NCBI GenBank assembly: GCA_037129475.1
Contig: JBAXUY010000139.1
Span: 1-7,350 of the forward strand
Reading direction: 5' to 3'
DNA from: RGVT01 sp037129475
GTDB lineage: Bacteria; Planctomycetota; Planctomycetia; Pirellulales; UBA1268
DNA length: 7,350 nucleotides
The notes beneath the pieces are model-generated. The model was not told the origin of the DNA. It searched no databases and was given only the letters and a program-made list of their open reading frames with translations. The translations under genes and the position numbers were made by a program. Below, piece by piece: positions 1 to 5,588 of the stretch; positions within the stretch are counted from its first letter, which is position 1, and every line of letters begins with the position of its first letter.

Positions 1-801
1 GCGAACGGCGATGGAGGGCTCACGGACTGGCGATTTCGTGGTGGAAGTCCGGCGTGGGGGGCGATGATCCTGCCGTTCATCGAGCAGAACGAGGTGTACG
101 ACAAACTGGCGTTCACCGAATCCACCTGGGCACGGTTCAGCGACTCTTCCAAAACGGTCAAAACCACGACGATCGTCTCGTCGTCGTCCGCCGTGAGCGC
201 ACGGCCGCTGCCGATCTACTCGTGTCCCTCCGACACGCTCAAGCAGACCGGCCTCGCGGGCAATATGGGCCCGTCGAATTACGTGGGCAACTACGGCGTG
301 CCGCCGGCGGGCACGTGGAACGGCATCGCCGGGCAGCGGACGGGCCAGCCGCTTCCCAACACGCATGGCGTGCTCTATCACGGCTCAGCGATCCGCACGA
401 AGGACATCACCGACGGCACGAGCAAGACGTTTCTGGTCGGCGAGATCAGCACGCAGCAGCGCGGATACAACGGCGACGGTGATTTCATGAACATGCAGGG
501 GGCCGGGATCTGGCCGGCGCTGCCGCAGCAGCTCAAGGTGGACGACTATGTGCTCCGCCAGTGTGACGCCGCCCATCCGCTCAACAGTCAGTTTCCGGAC
601 GACTGGATCTTGAATGCCAACGGAGGAATCGACGACTGTGACGGTTTCGGCAGCCGTCATCCGGGAGGTGCGCAGTTCGTGATGTGCGACGGGGCCGTTC
701 GCTTCATCAGCGAAAACATCCAGTCGGCGACCTCGCCCCTCGGCACCTACCAGCGGCTCAGCCATCGGGCCGACGGCCTCGCCATCACGGGAGACTATTG
801 A
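1..801 (+). CDS. DUF1559 (H-X9-DG) domain protein, 3' part; 5' end outside window
   Basis: The frame is open from base 1 and ends at TGA 799-801, giving 266 visible residues; the N-terminus, which in this family normally carries a type IV pilin-like methylation/transmembrane segment, is cut off by the window edge. The visible part has the hallmarks of planctomycete DUF1559 proteins in order: an LPFIEQ segment (visible residues about 24-29), a CPSD motif (about 75-78), SNYVGNYG (about 92-99), ITDGTSKTFLVGE (about 136-148), and near the C-terminus GSRHPGG followed by MCDG, which is the family's H-X9-DG signature (His at visible residue 220, codon 658-660; Asp-Gly 230-231). It closes with the typical YQRLSHRADG...GDY ending. 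Such proteins are thought to be pseudopilin-like and exported; their exact role is not established. A serine run (visible residues about 60-63) comes from a TCG/TCC-rich stretch. The next gene begins at the base after this stop, suggesting coupled expression. Confidence 0.95.
   Translation, partial: ANGDGGLTDWRFRGGSPAWGAMILPFIEQNEVYDKLAFTESTWARFSDSSKTVKTTTIVSSSSAVSARPLPIYSCPSDTLKQTGLAGNMGPSNYVGNYGVPPAGTWNGIAGQRTGQPLPNTHGVLYHGSAIRTKDITDGTSKTFLVGEISTQQRGYNGDGDFMNMQGAGIWPALPQQLKVDDYVLRQCDAAHPLNSQFPDDWILNANGGIDDCDGFGSRHPGGAQFVMCDGAVRFISENIQSATSPLGTYQRLSHRADGLAITGDY
789..793 (+). promoter_or_regulatory. Shine-Dalgarno GGGAG for the TTG-started lipoprotein gene
   Basis: GGGAG lies 8 nt upstream of the TTG at 802, inside the last codons of the DUF1559 gene. 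This good spacing, with the TTG directly after the upstream stop codon, decides the start choice. The nearby ATG at 819 is in another frame. Confidence 0.6.
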
Positions 802-1239
802 TTGACGACCGCTGACCGATGCTTCCGGCTTGGCGCGGTCGCGGCAGCCATCCTTGTCGTCGCCGGCTGCGGGCCCACCGGCCCCGCTCGCTATCAGCTC
901 GAGGGACGGGTGACGTTCGAAGGCAGGCCCGTGCCGAGCGGCCTGATCCGGTTTGAGCCGGATGCGACGCGGGGCAACGCCGGGCCGGTCGGGTATGCAG
1001 CAATCATCGACGGCCGCTACACCACGGCCACGCAGGGGAGCAAAGGGGCCCTCGATGGCCCGCTCGTGGCGATCATGACGGGCGGCCCGGCCAAAGACCC
1101 GAACGTGGAGTTTCCAAAAATGTGGTTCGAGGATCATCGCACTACCATCGACCTCGATCCCGCGCGCGGCGTCACGACGTTCGACTTCGACGTGCCCGCG
1201 CCGGCCACAGCCAGGCCGTCTGCGGCGGCCGCGAAATAG
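802..1239 (+). CDS. Small secreted lipoprotein with transthyretin/carboxypeptidase-regulatory-like fold
   Basis: This 145-residue protein starts with TTG immediately after the DUF1559 stop (TGA then TTG, no gap). The N-terminus is a lipoprotein signal peptide: a short basic part (Arg6, Arg9), a hydrophobic core (about residues 11-20, AVAAAILVV) and a VAGC lipobox with Cys23 as the predicted lipidated residue. The mature part has the pattern LEGRVTFEGRPVPSGLIRFE (about 33-52), matching the V-x-G-x-V-x-F/Y-x-G-x-P-V beta-sandwich opening of small planctomycete lipoproteins usually annotated as hypothetical or carboxypeptidase regulatory-like. A GRYTT segment and a DGPLVAIMTGG strand follow, and the end is an Ala/Pro-rich tail. 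Family knowledge: such genes very often follow DUF1559 genes in Planctomycetota; the pairing suggests a shared envelope role, which is inference. No catalytic residues are recognisable. The lipoprotein call is firm; the fold assignment is moderate. Confidence 0.88.
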   Translation: MTTADRCFRLGAVAAAILVVAGCGPTGPARYQLEGRVTFEGRPVPSGLIRFEPDATRGNAGPVGYAAIIDGRYTTATQGSKGALDGPLVAIMTGGPAKDPNVEFPKMWFEDHRTTIDLDPARGVTTFDFDVPAPATARPSAAAAK

Positions 1240-1378
1240 GGCCCAGCTTTCGGTGCAGCGCCCTGCGGCGTGCACCTGCCCTCGCGATGAAACCGCCTCA
1301 GGTGCCAAAAATCTCATTCCGGCGGCGTGCATGCCGGCCTACGCTCACGGGTTTCTCGACCACCGTTGAACTCCATCC

Positions 1379-1383
1379 GGGAG
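1379..1383 (+). promoter_or_regulatory. Possible Shine-Dalgarno (GGGAG) of the ThuA-like gene
   Basis: GGGAG ends 10 nt before ATG 1394, slightly longer than ideal spacing. It supports the ATG at 1394, as does the complete signal peptide encoded from there. Confidence 0.4.
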
Positions 1384-1393
1384 CCTCCAGGCC

Positions 1394-2356
1394 ATGCAGC
1401 GAACGGCGACGCGCACCCTTGCAACGCTCTTGTGTTCCCTGGTCTGCGGGTCGGCCCGCGTCATCCTCGGCGCCGACGCCACGGCCGCTCCGATTCGCGT
1501 CGTGATCTGGGACGAACGGCAGCCGGAGCAGAAGCAGGCGTATGAAAACTTCCTCGGCAACGCGATCGCCGACGCCCTCGGCGGCCGGGACGGTATCGAG
1601 GTGCGGTCGGTCGGTCTCGACGACGCTGAGCAGGGCCTCGCCCCAGAGATTCTCGACTGGGCGGAGGTGCTCGTGTGGTGGAGCCACCGCCGCAACGGCG
1701 ACGTCAAGCCCGAGCCCGTTAAGGCGATCGTCGAGAAGGTGAAGGCGGGGCGGCTGCTCTTCGTGGGCGTCCACTCGGCTCACTGGGCGCCACCCTTCAC
1801 CGCGCTCATGGACGAACGGGCCCGGCAGGATGTCCGCCGGCAGTTCGCCGACGTGCCCGCCGAGAAGCTCGTGATCACCGAGATTCCGGGCGCGCGGACA
1901 GTGCCCGCCCGCGACGCCCGCTCGACGCCCTGCACCGACGTCGAACGCAAGCCCGACGGCACCGTCGCCGTCACGCTCCACCTCCCCGGCTGCATCTTTC
2001 CGGCGTTTCGCAACGACGGGAAGCCGAGCACGGTGAAGGTGCTCGACCGCCAGCACCCGCTCGCCGCGGGCCTGCCCGACGTGTTCAAGCTCGACCGCAC
2101 GGAGATGTACGACGAGCCCTACCACGTGCCCGAGCCCGATACGATCGTGTGCGAGGAGACCTGGGCCGCCGGCGAGCGATTTCGCAGCGTGATGGCCTGG
2201 CAGGTGGGTGACGGCCGCGTGGTCTACATCCGCCCCGGCCACGAGACGTTTCCGATCTGGAAGGACGACCGCATGCTGCGGCTCCTCGAAAACGCGATCC
2301 GCTGGCAGCGGGTCGCGGTTCCCTCGACCAGATCAGGCGGCTCTGGGAGCCGGTGA
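1394..2356 (+). CDS. Secreted ThuA-like (trehalose utilization family) protein
   Basis: A 320-residue protein with an N-terminal signal peptide (basic Arg3/Arg7, hydrophobic stretch about 9-25), then a ThuA-like class I glutamine amidotransferase-fold domain from about residue 34 to 306. Family landmarks visible: IRVVIWDE (34-41), LVWWSHRRN (93-101, family LVWWGH), LLFVGVHSAHWAPPF (121-135), HPLAAGLP (221-228), EMYDEPYHVP (237-246), ETWAAGERFRS (255-265) and GRVVYIRPGHETFP (274-287). The last block is the most diagnostic. ThuA was named from rhizobial trehalose/disaccharide utilization; in Planctomycetota the family is expanded and found near sugar oxidoreductases and hydrolases, but the biochemical activity of this copy cannot be read from sequence. 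It is longer than the roughly 210-260 residues common for ThuA because of the signal peptide and an insert between about 140 and 215 that contains two cysteines (180, 200). The C-terminus is a low-complexity Ser/Gly/Arg tail. The gene stands alone, with its stop 5 bp from the stop of the convergent dehydratase gene. Confidence 0.9.
   Translation: MQRTATRTLATLLCSLVCGSARVILGADATAAPIRVVIWDERQPEQKQAYENFLGNAIADALGGRDGIEVRSVGLDDAEQGLAPEILDWAEVLVWWSHRRNGDVKPEPVKAIVEKVKAGRLLFVGVHSAHWAPPFTALMDERARQDVRRQFADVPAEKLVITEIPGARTVPARDARSTPCTDVERKPDGTVAVTLHLPGCIFPAFRNDGKPSTVKVLDRQHPLAAGLPDVFKLDRTEMYDEPYHVPEPDTIVCEETWAAGERFRSVMAWQVGDGRVVYIRPGHETFPIWKDDRMLRLLENAIRWQRVAVPSTRSGGSGSR
2338..2352. terminator. Candidate short bidirectional hairpin at the convergent thuA-like/dehydratase junction
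   Basis: CGGCTC (2338-2343), loop TGG, and GAGCCG (2347-2352) form a perfect 6-bp GC-rich stem just before the ThuA-like stop. For the minus-strand dehydratase gene it lies about 10 nt past the stop. There is no T-run on either side, so intrinsic termination is uncertain; it is noted because the two genes leave only 5 bp between them for any terminator. Confidence 0.25.
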
Positions 2357-2361
2357 TCAGG

Positions 2362-2727
2362 CTACGCGTTGCCGCCCGGGGCGAGCGCATCGATCTTCGC
2401 GGCGACGATGAAGTCGTTTTCCGAGAGGCCGCCGATGGCGTGCGTGAACAGCTCCACCCAGGCATTGCGGTAGCCTTCGAGGTGAAGGTCGGGATGGTGC
2501 TGCTCGCGCTCCGCGACTGCGCCGCAGTTGTTCAGAAACTTGATCGCCTCACGGAAGTTTTTGAACGTCCAGTCGCGCCGGATGCGCTGGCCGTCGTGCG
2601 TGAGCCGCCAGCCGGGCAGGTTCACGAGCTGCGCCTCGGCTTCGGCGCGGTTGTATTTGGGCACTCCCCCTTCACAGGGCACGCATTTCTTGGCGGTGAG
2701 ATCACAGGCGGCCTGGGGTGTGTGCAT
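2362..2727 (-). CDS. Pterin-4a-carbinolamine dehydratase (4a-hydroxytetrahydrobiopterin dehydratase)
   Basis: The protein has 121 residues when started at the ATG whose complement is CAT 2725-2727; the frame stays open upstream to 2838, but that extension translates the palindromic intergenic element and has no family resemblance. The enzyme dehydrates 4a-hydroxytetrahydropterin to quinonoid dihydropterin, normally recycling the cofactor of aromatic amino-acid hydroxylases; in bacteria lacking such a hydroxylase other roles are possible. Diagnostic features are EREQHHPDLHLEGY (about 73-86) with the His77-His78 pair, then WVELFTHAIGGLSENDF (about 90-106) with His96: the H-H...H active-site triad of the family. 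LPGW (37-40) and FKNFREAIKFLN (55-66) also match. The N-terminal KKCVPCEGG block (13-21, CxxC) is common in one bacterial subgroup. The gene is convergent with the ThuA-like gene and lies downstream of BBP7 on the same strand, separated by a hairpin-rich gap, so it probably has its own promoter. No clear Shine-Dalgarno is visible. Confidence 0.93.
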   Translation of the reverse strand: MHTPQAACDLTAKKCVPCEGGVPKYNRAEAEAQLVNLPGWRLTHDGQRIRRDWTFKNFREAIKFLNNCGAVAEREQHHPDLHLEGYRNAWVELFTHAIGGLSENDFIVAAKIDALAPGGNA

Positions 2728-2757
2728 GCCGGGAAGTGTACCGCTGCCGAGAAGGCT

Positions 2758-2807
2758 GGACAGGGCTGGAGCCCTGTCCCTACGCCTGGCGCCAGGGCCG
2801 GAGGCCC
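2758..2807. repeat. REP-like palindromic intergenic element (three adjoining inverted repeats)
   Basis: Three GC-rich inverted repeats sit next to each other. First, GGACAGGGCT (2758-2767), GG, AGCCCTGTCC (2770-2779): a 10-bp perfect palindrome, realistically a 9-bp stem with a TGGA loop. Second, CCTGGCGCCAGG (2785-2796), a perfect 12-bp palindrome. Third, GGGCC (2795-2799), GGA, GGCCC (2803-2807). A CCCTAC linker (2778-2783) joins the first two. Read on the minus strand, the GTAGGGACAGGGCT start resembles short dispersed palindromes that, from memory, occur in many intergenic copies in planctomycete genomes; only one copy is in this window, so the repeat nature is inferred. It lies between the BBP7 stop and the dehydratase start and could also act as a terminator or mRNA-end stabiliser. 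Confidence 0.6.
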
Positions 2808-2819
2808 GGGTCAGTGCCA

Positions 2820-2835
2820 GCCGACGGCGGTCGGC
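2820..2835 (-). terminator. Candidate hairpin downstream of the BBP7 gene
   Basis: GCCGAC (2820-2825), a 4-nt loop, and GTCGGC (2830-2835) form a perfect 6-bp GC stem about 40 nt after the BBP7 stop on the minus strand. No U-run follows in that direction, so it is a weak intrinsic terminator candidate; together with the adjoining palindromes it makes read-through into the dehydratase gene doubtful. Confidence 0.3.
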
Positions 2836-2874
2836 CAAGCGAAAATCACCTGGAGGGCGATGTTTCGCGTCCAG

Positions 2875-4077
2875 TCAGTATCGGCCTTGGAAGCCGGCGA
2901 AGCCGCCCTGCACGATCGTGGTCGAACCGGCGGTGATGCGGGTGAGGTCGCCGGCGGTGGTGATGTCGGCGGGCCACTGGCCGTCGGCCTGGGCGATGTT
3001 GCCGACGCCCACCACACGGTAGCCGAGCCACAGGCTCCAGTGCTTCGTGACGTCCCAGGCCACGGCGGCGTCGACTGACCCGAGCCACGAAAACACGCCG
3101 AGCGTCGAGTGGACGGCCACGGGGCTGCCCCCGGTGAAGTTCGCGAAGGTGCCGCCCGCCGTGGCGAGCGTCGACGTGTTCGTGATCGAGTTGCCGGCCA
3201 TGAGAAACTTCGGCACGGCCGAGAACCGCAGCCGCGGCGCGAACCGCCAGTCGAACTTCGCCCCCAGCTGCCCGCCGTAGAGGTTGTTGTTGGTCGCAGC
3301 CTGAAAGTCGAGCGGGCTGCCGGATGTCGGCGAGAACGTGGAAAGCGTGAGTACGTCCTGGACCTGAAAGAAGCGGAAGCCGGCGAGCCAGATCAGGCTC
3401 ACCGGGCGGGAGGGGTTCTCAGGATCGCTCGACAGGAATTCAGGCCGCTCCCAGAGCGAGTAGAGGTAGTTGATCTCGACGTCGTTCACGAGGTCAGCTC
3501 TCGTGATCTGCTGGCTCGTGGCCCCCTGCAGAAAGTCGTTCGCGTCCACGCCCGCCACCTTGGCGCCGCTCGCCTGCGGAATCGCGTCGATGCCCGGGGC
3601 GTTGACGGTCGCCTGCCCGTCGAGTCCGTACACGCCCCAGTAGATGAATTCGAGGCCGTGGTGCTGCCGTGCCCCGAACCAGCGACCGAGGTGAAGGTCG
3701 ACGCCCCCGGGCCACGAAAGCCCGCCGGCGGTGGTCGTGAGTTGCGTGCCCCCTGCCGGCAACATCGTCGCCGTTCCGTTCGGTAGCGAGCGGGTCATCA
3801 CGAGCCCGCTCGCACCGGCGAACCAACGCGGCCAGTCGGGCAGCCGGTCGGACGCATTGAACGGCGTGAACCCGGGAAATCCGTCCACGGCCGCGGGGTC
3901 GGGTATGTACATCGCCGGAGGATCGCCGACCGGAGGCAGGGTGGCGGGCGGCGCAGGAAGCTGATCGACACCCGGAGCCTGGCCATGGGCGATCCCCGTG
4001 ACGGCCCAGACAAGCGCAGCCCATGCCGCGCCGCGCAGCGGCCCGAACGATCGAACAATATCGGTCACAGATCGCAT
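2875..4077 (-). CDS. BBP7-family outer-membrane beta-barrel protein
   Basis: The protein has 400 residues from the ATG at 4077 (CAT 4075-4077). The frame is open to 4134, but only the internal Met gives a proper signal peptide at the N-terminus: basic Arg2/Arg9/Arg15, hydrophobic core about 16-30 (GAAWAALVWAVTGIA), likely cleavage after AHG or nearby (about 30-34). A Pro-rich linker follows (about 35-70), then alternating hydrophobic/aromatic strands typical of the barrel: WFAGASGLVMTRSLP (85-99), GGVDLHLGRWFG (124-135), HGLEFIYWGVYGL (140-152), VNDVEINYLYSLW (198-209), SLIWLAGFRFFQVQD (227-241), NNLYGGQLGAKFDWRFAPR (264-282), SVDAAVAWDVTKHWSLWLGY (334-353) and a final GGFAGFQGRY. The C-terminal aromatic residue (Tyr400) is consistent with BAM-dependent insertion. 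The pattern matches BBP7 (PF07585), a planctomycete-rich family of uncharacterised outer-membrane proteins; substrate or role is unknown. The gene is divergent from folC and monocistronic as far as can be seen. Confidence 0.9.
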   Translation of the reverse strand: MRSVTDIVRSFGPLRGAAWAALVWAVTGIAHGQAPGVDQLPAPPATLPPVGDPPAMYIPDPAAVDGFPGFTPFNASDRLPDWPRWFAGASGLVMTRSLPNGTATMLPAGGTQLTTTAGGLSWPGGVDLHLGRWFGARQHHGLEFIYWGVYGLDGQATVNAPGIDAIPQASGAKVAGVDANDFLQGATSQQITRADLVNDVEINYLYSLWERPEFLSSDPENPSRPVSLIWLAGFRFFQVQDVLTLSTFSPTSGSPLDFQAATNNNLYGGQLGAKFDWRFAPRLRFSAVPKFLMAGNSITNTSTLATAGGTFANFTGGSPVAVHSTLGVFSWLGSVDAAVAWDVTKHWSLWLGYRVVGVGNIAQADGQWPADITTAGDLTRITAGSTTIVQGGFAGFQGRY

Positions 4078-4202
4078 TGTGGCCCCGGGACGGGATCGGG
4101 GCGGGAGGGTCTGGAATCGTGGAAGACCGGTCAAGTCCGCTTTGCCTCCGGGGTGGATACACTCGTCGTGGCCATGTCAGCAGCCCCGGAAAACTGCGCA
4201 GG
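4078..4202. promoter_or_regulatory. Divergent intergenic region between BBP7 and folC
   Basis: These 125 bp separate two genes starting in opposite directions, so both promoters should lie here. No sigma70-like -35/-10 pair with acceptable spacing is visible on either strand: a TACACT at 4158-4163 lacks a suitable -35 (TTGCCT at 4142-4147 is only 10 bp away). No clear operator palindrome is seen. The promoter function is inferred from gene orientation only. Confidence 0.4.
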
Positions 4203-5588
4203 ATGACGGCGAAGCGGCAAACTCGTGGCCGGACCTCGCGTGCCGAGGCGCTCGCCTGGCTCGACCTACGGCTCAACTACGAGCGTGTGCCGCCGGTGCA
4301 CGGCACGTTCGCACTCGCCCGGGTGCGACGGCTGCTCGAGGCGGTCGGATCGCCCCACGAAGCCGTGCCCGTGGTTCACGTCGCCGGCACCAAGGGGAAG
4401 GGATCGACCGTCGCCATGATCGCAGGCATCCTCGGTGCCGCCGGGCACCGTGTCGGCTGCTATCTCTCACCCCATGTGCACGCACTCGAGGAACGAATCG
4501 GCATCGACGGTAAGCCGATCGGCAACGCCGCGCTCATGGCTGCGTTCGCGACGGTCATGCCTGTCGTGGACCGGCTCGACCGCGAGGCGGCCCAACGCGA
4601 CACCCGCGGGCCGAGCTGGTTCGAAGTGCTCACGGCCGTGGCATTTCTGCACTTCGCCCGGTCGAACGTCGACATCGCCGTCTTGGAGACGGGTCTCGGC
4701 GGCCGGCTCGACGCCACCAATGTGTCGCGGCCCGTGCTCTCGGTGATCACGAGCATCAGCCTCGATCACATGGCCCTGCTCGGCGACACGATAGCGAAGA
4801 TCGCCGCTGAAAAGGCAGGCATCATCAAGCGGGGAATTCCCGTCGTGAGCGGCGCCATCCACCCGTCGGCCCGGCGCGTGATCCGGGCGACGGCCGCCCG
4901 GCGACGGGCGCCGCTCCTCGAACTCGGGCGGGATTTCACGGTCGCGGTCGGCGAAACCGCCGACGGTCGCGATGTCCTGCGCGGCGTCTCCCCGGTGCAC
5001 CTGCGGCTGCCGGAGATGTTCGACGGCTCGGGCCCCCGGGAGCGAACGTACGAGATCGGCATGCCGGGCCGGCACCAGGCTGACAACGCGGCGCTCGCCG
5101 CGGTGGCGGCGCGATGGCTCGACACTCGTGGCTACCGTGTGCCCGAGCGGGCGATCACGGCCGGGCTGCGCCGCGCGGTGCTCCCGGCCCGCATCCAGGT
5201 CGTGGCACGGCAGCCGCTGGTGGTCGTCGACGCCGCGCACAACGTCGCATCGATGGAGGCGCTCGTCGCCACGCTCGCCGGGCCGCTCGCCGCTCATGCC
5301 CCCCGTGTGCTCGTGTTCGCCGCGAGCGCCGACAAGCAGATCGAGCGGATGCTCCGGGTGGCGGCGGGCCGCTTCGACCGTGTGATCGTGACACGGTATG
5401 CCACCAACCCGCGAGCCGCCACGGCCGACCGCCTGCGCGCCGCCTGCCTTTCCGCCGGAATCCAGGCCGTCGACGCGGCCGATTCACCCGCCGAGGCTGT
5501 CGAGCGTGCCCGCCGCATCGCCGGCCGCAGGGGCCTCGTCTGCGTCGCCGGCAGCTTCTTCCTCGCCGCCGAAATCGGCCCCGGATGA
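4203..5588 (+). CDS. folC: Bifunctional folylpolyglutamate synthase / dihydrofolate synthase
   Basis: The protein has 461 residues from ATG 4203. The frame is open 60 codons further upstream, but that stretch overlaps the divergent BBP7 start and lacks family similarity, while homology starts soon after Met4203 (ALAWLDLRLNYERVPPV, about 16-32). FolC is a cytosolic Mur-ligase-fold enzyme that adds glutamate to dihydropteroate and/or reduced folates using ATP. Visible motifs: P-loop GTKGKGST (62-69), SPHVHALEERI (89-99, substrate loop), LETGLGGRLDATN (161-173, containing the metal-binding Glu region), SLDHMALLGDTIAKIAAEKAGIIK (186-209, with the conserved His189 and the Lys204 region), MPGRHQADNAALA (287-299) and C-terminal-domain VDAAHN (342-347) followed by the glutamate-ligase domain to SFFLAAE (451-457). 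The length is somewhat above the typical 420-430. Whether it has DHFS, FPGS or both activities cannot be told. The last 105 bp overlap the convergent S41 peptidase gene. No strong Shine-Dalgarno precedes the start. Confidence 0.95.
   Translation: MTAKRQTRGRTSRAEALAWLDLRLNYERVPPVHGTFALARVRRLLEAVGSPHEAVPVVHVAGTKGKGSTVAMIAGILGAAGHRVGCYLSPHVHALEERIGIDGKPIGNAALMAAFATVMPVVDRLDREAAQRDTRGPSWFEVLTAVAFLHFARSNVDIAVLETGLGGRLDATNVSRPVLSVITSISLDHMALLGDTIAKIAAEKAGIIKRGIPVVSGAIHPSARRVIRATAARRRAPLLELGRDFTVAVGETADGRDVLRGVSPVHLRLPEMFDGSGPRERTYEIGMPGRHQADNAALAAVAARWLDTRGYRVPERAITAGLRRAVLPARIQVVARQPLVVVDAAHNVASMEALVATLAGPLAAHAPRVLVFAASADKQIERMLRVAAGRFDRVIVTRYATNPRAATADRLRAACLSAGIQAVDAADSPAEAVERARRIAGRRGLVCVAGSFFLAAEIGPG

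Noticed and set aside
1272..1305. GCACCTG...CAGGTGC inverted repeat after the lipoprotein gene as a terminator
   Set aside because: Arms of 7 bp are separated by 20 nt and there is only a short A-run afterwards, no T-run; too weak to call. The rest of the 154-bp gap 1240-1393 shows no other clear structure.
385..1332. 315-codon minus-strand open frame across the DUF1559 and lipoprotein genes
   Set aside because: Antisense to two well-supported genes, with no domain and low-complexity composition typical of GC-rich shadows.
1298..2242. 314-codon minus-strand open frame opposite the ThuA-like gene
   Set aside because: No recognisable family; the plus strand carries all ThuA motifs and a signal peptide.
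4078..4134. 19-codon N-terminal extension of the BBP7 gene
   Set aside because: Starting at 4134 would put non-hydrophobic residues before the signal peptide; the internal ATG at 4077 gives a normal one.
4142..4163. TTGCCT / TACACT as a folC promoter
   Set aside because: The spacing is only 10 bp and each box matches consensus at about 4 of 6 positions, which is expected by chance.
4023..4202. 60-codon in-frame upstream extension of folC
   Set aside because: It overlaps the start of the divergent BBP7 gene and has no FolC similarity; the family alignment begins after Met at 4203.
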